Assembly (NCBI GenBank): GCA_902556405.1
Contig: CACDWF010000007.1
Coordinates: 1 to 64,000 of the forward strand
DNA from: an uncultured Alphaproteobacteria bacterium
GTDB taxonomy: Bacteria > Pseudomonadota > Alphaproteobacteria > Rhodobacterales > Rhodobacteraceae
Length of the DNA: 64,000 nucleotides
Reading direction: 5' to 3'
The notes beneath the pieces are model-generated. The model ran no database searches. It was not told the DNA's origin and worked only from the letters and a program-made list of their open reading frames with translations. Made by a program: the position numbers and the translations under genes. Shown here one piece after another: positions 63,872 to 64,000 of this stretch (its first letter is position 1; every line of letters begins with the position of its first letter).

Positions 63872-64000
63872 ATTTTTTTTAAAATAGTTATTTGTTATTT
63901 TTCCAGCCTCATAGACTATATCTATCGCGTTCTCACAAAGGCTCTGTTTCTCTTGCTCAGTAAAGATTTTTAACTCCGTGGTGCTTAAATCGGATTTTTA

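Overview
The window is about 64 kb of compact, AT-rich bacterial DNA that looks like a free-living marine alphaproteobacterium, possibly a streamlined SAR116/Rhodospirillales-type lineage. The evidence is red-type RuBisCO with CbbX, heterotetrameric sarcosine oxidase, a CarD / FdxA / S4 protein / Suv3-type helicase block, a UreDABCEFG urease and a branched-chain amino acid catabolic block. I could not place it below class. No tRNA, rRNA, CRISPR array, insertion sequence or prophage was found. The largest gene-free stretch is under 200 bp, so there is no long unexplained gap.

Layout. 1-200: 5' part of cysS (minus strand, running off the left edge). 314-1046: mlaA, apparently split by a one-base change in a T7 run. 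1048-7189 (minus): a Calvin-cycle operon that starts with a small membrane protein and continues fbp, prk, fba, cbbL, cbbS, cbbX. 7327-9060 (plus): an alpha/beta-hydrolase/class III nucleotide cyclase fusion, then a cyclic-nucleotide-binding ORF in the same frame behind a single TGA. 9068-9820: a class I glutamine amidotransferase. 9966-24422 (plus): a methylated-amine (onium) catabolic cluster. It holds soxBDAG, fhs, folD, nrtS, a uronate-dehydrogenase-like SDR, a ThDP enzyme, a transthyretin-like protein, a DmdA-like demethylase, a beta-keto acid cleavage enzyme and a carnitine dehydrogenase-thioesterase fusion.

24451-46668 (minus): one long co-directional run. In transcription order it holds an acyl-CoA synthetase, livGHM, a binding protein, livF, a phenylacetate-CoA-ligase-like enzyme, thiolase, HSD10-type SDR, ivd, mccB, mccA and HMG-CoA lyase. 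These are followed by ureDABCEFG, methylglutaconyl-CoA hydratase and an AhpD-like protein. 46797-50302 (minus): glycerate 2-kinase, an SDR and a class III aminotransferase. 50478-57832: MepA, a bactofilin with two uncharacterised neighbours, an HxlR regulator, and an AttEFGH-like ABC transporter with a secreted CrtC/AttH lipocalin. 57838-64000: CarD, FdxA, S4 protein, helicase, SCP2, alpha/beta hydrolase and an IMPase/HisN-family phosphatase.

How it fits together (inference). The cell appears to live on small organic nitrogen compounds. Carnitine can be oxidised and cleaved to glycine betaine. Methyl groups from sarcosine-like compounds enter tetrahydrofolate and leave as formate through FolD and Fhs. 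Urea is hydrolysed by urease and leucine is burned to acetyl-CoA and acetoacetate. The CO2 released could be re-fixed by RuBisCO, making the cell a mixotroph. The least explained part is the middle of the onium cluster (17680-22040). There a SoxD without its zinc cysteines, a transthyretin-like protein without the YRGS tail, and an unassigned ThDP enzyme and SDR suggest a substrate branch not covered by the textbook carnitine, betaine and sarcosine routes.
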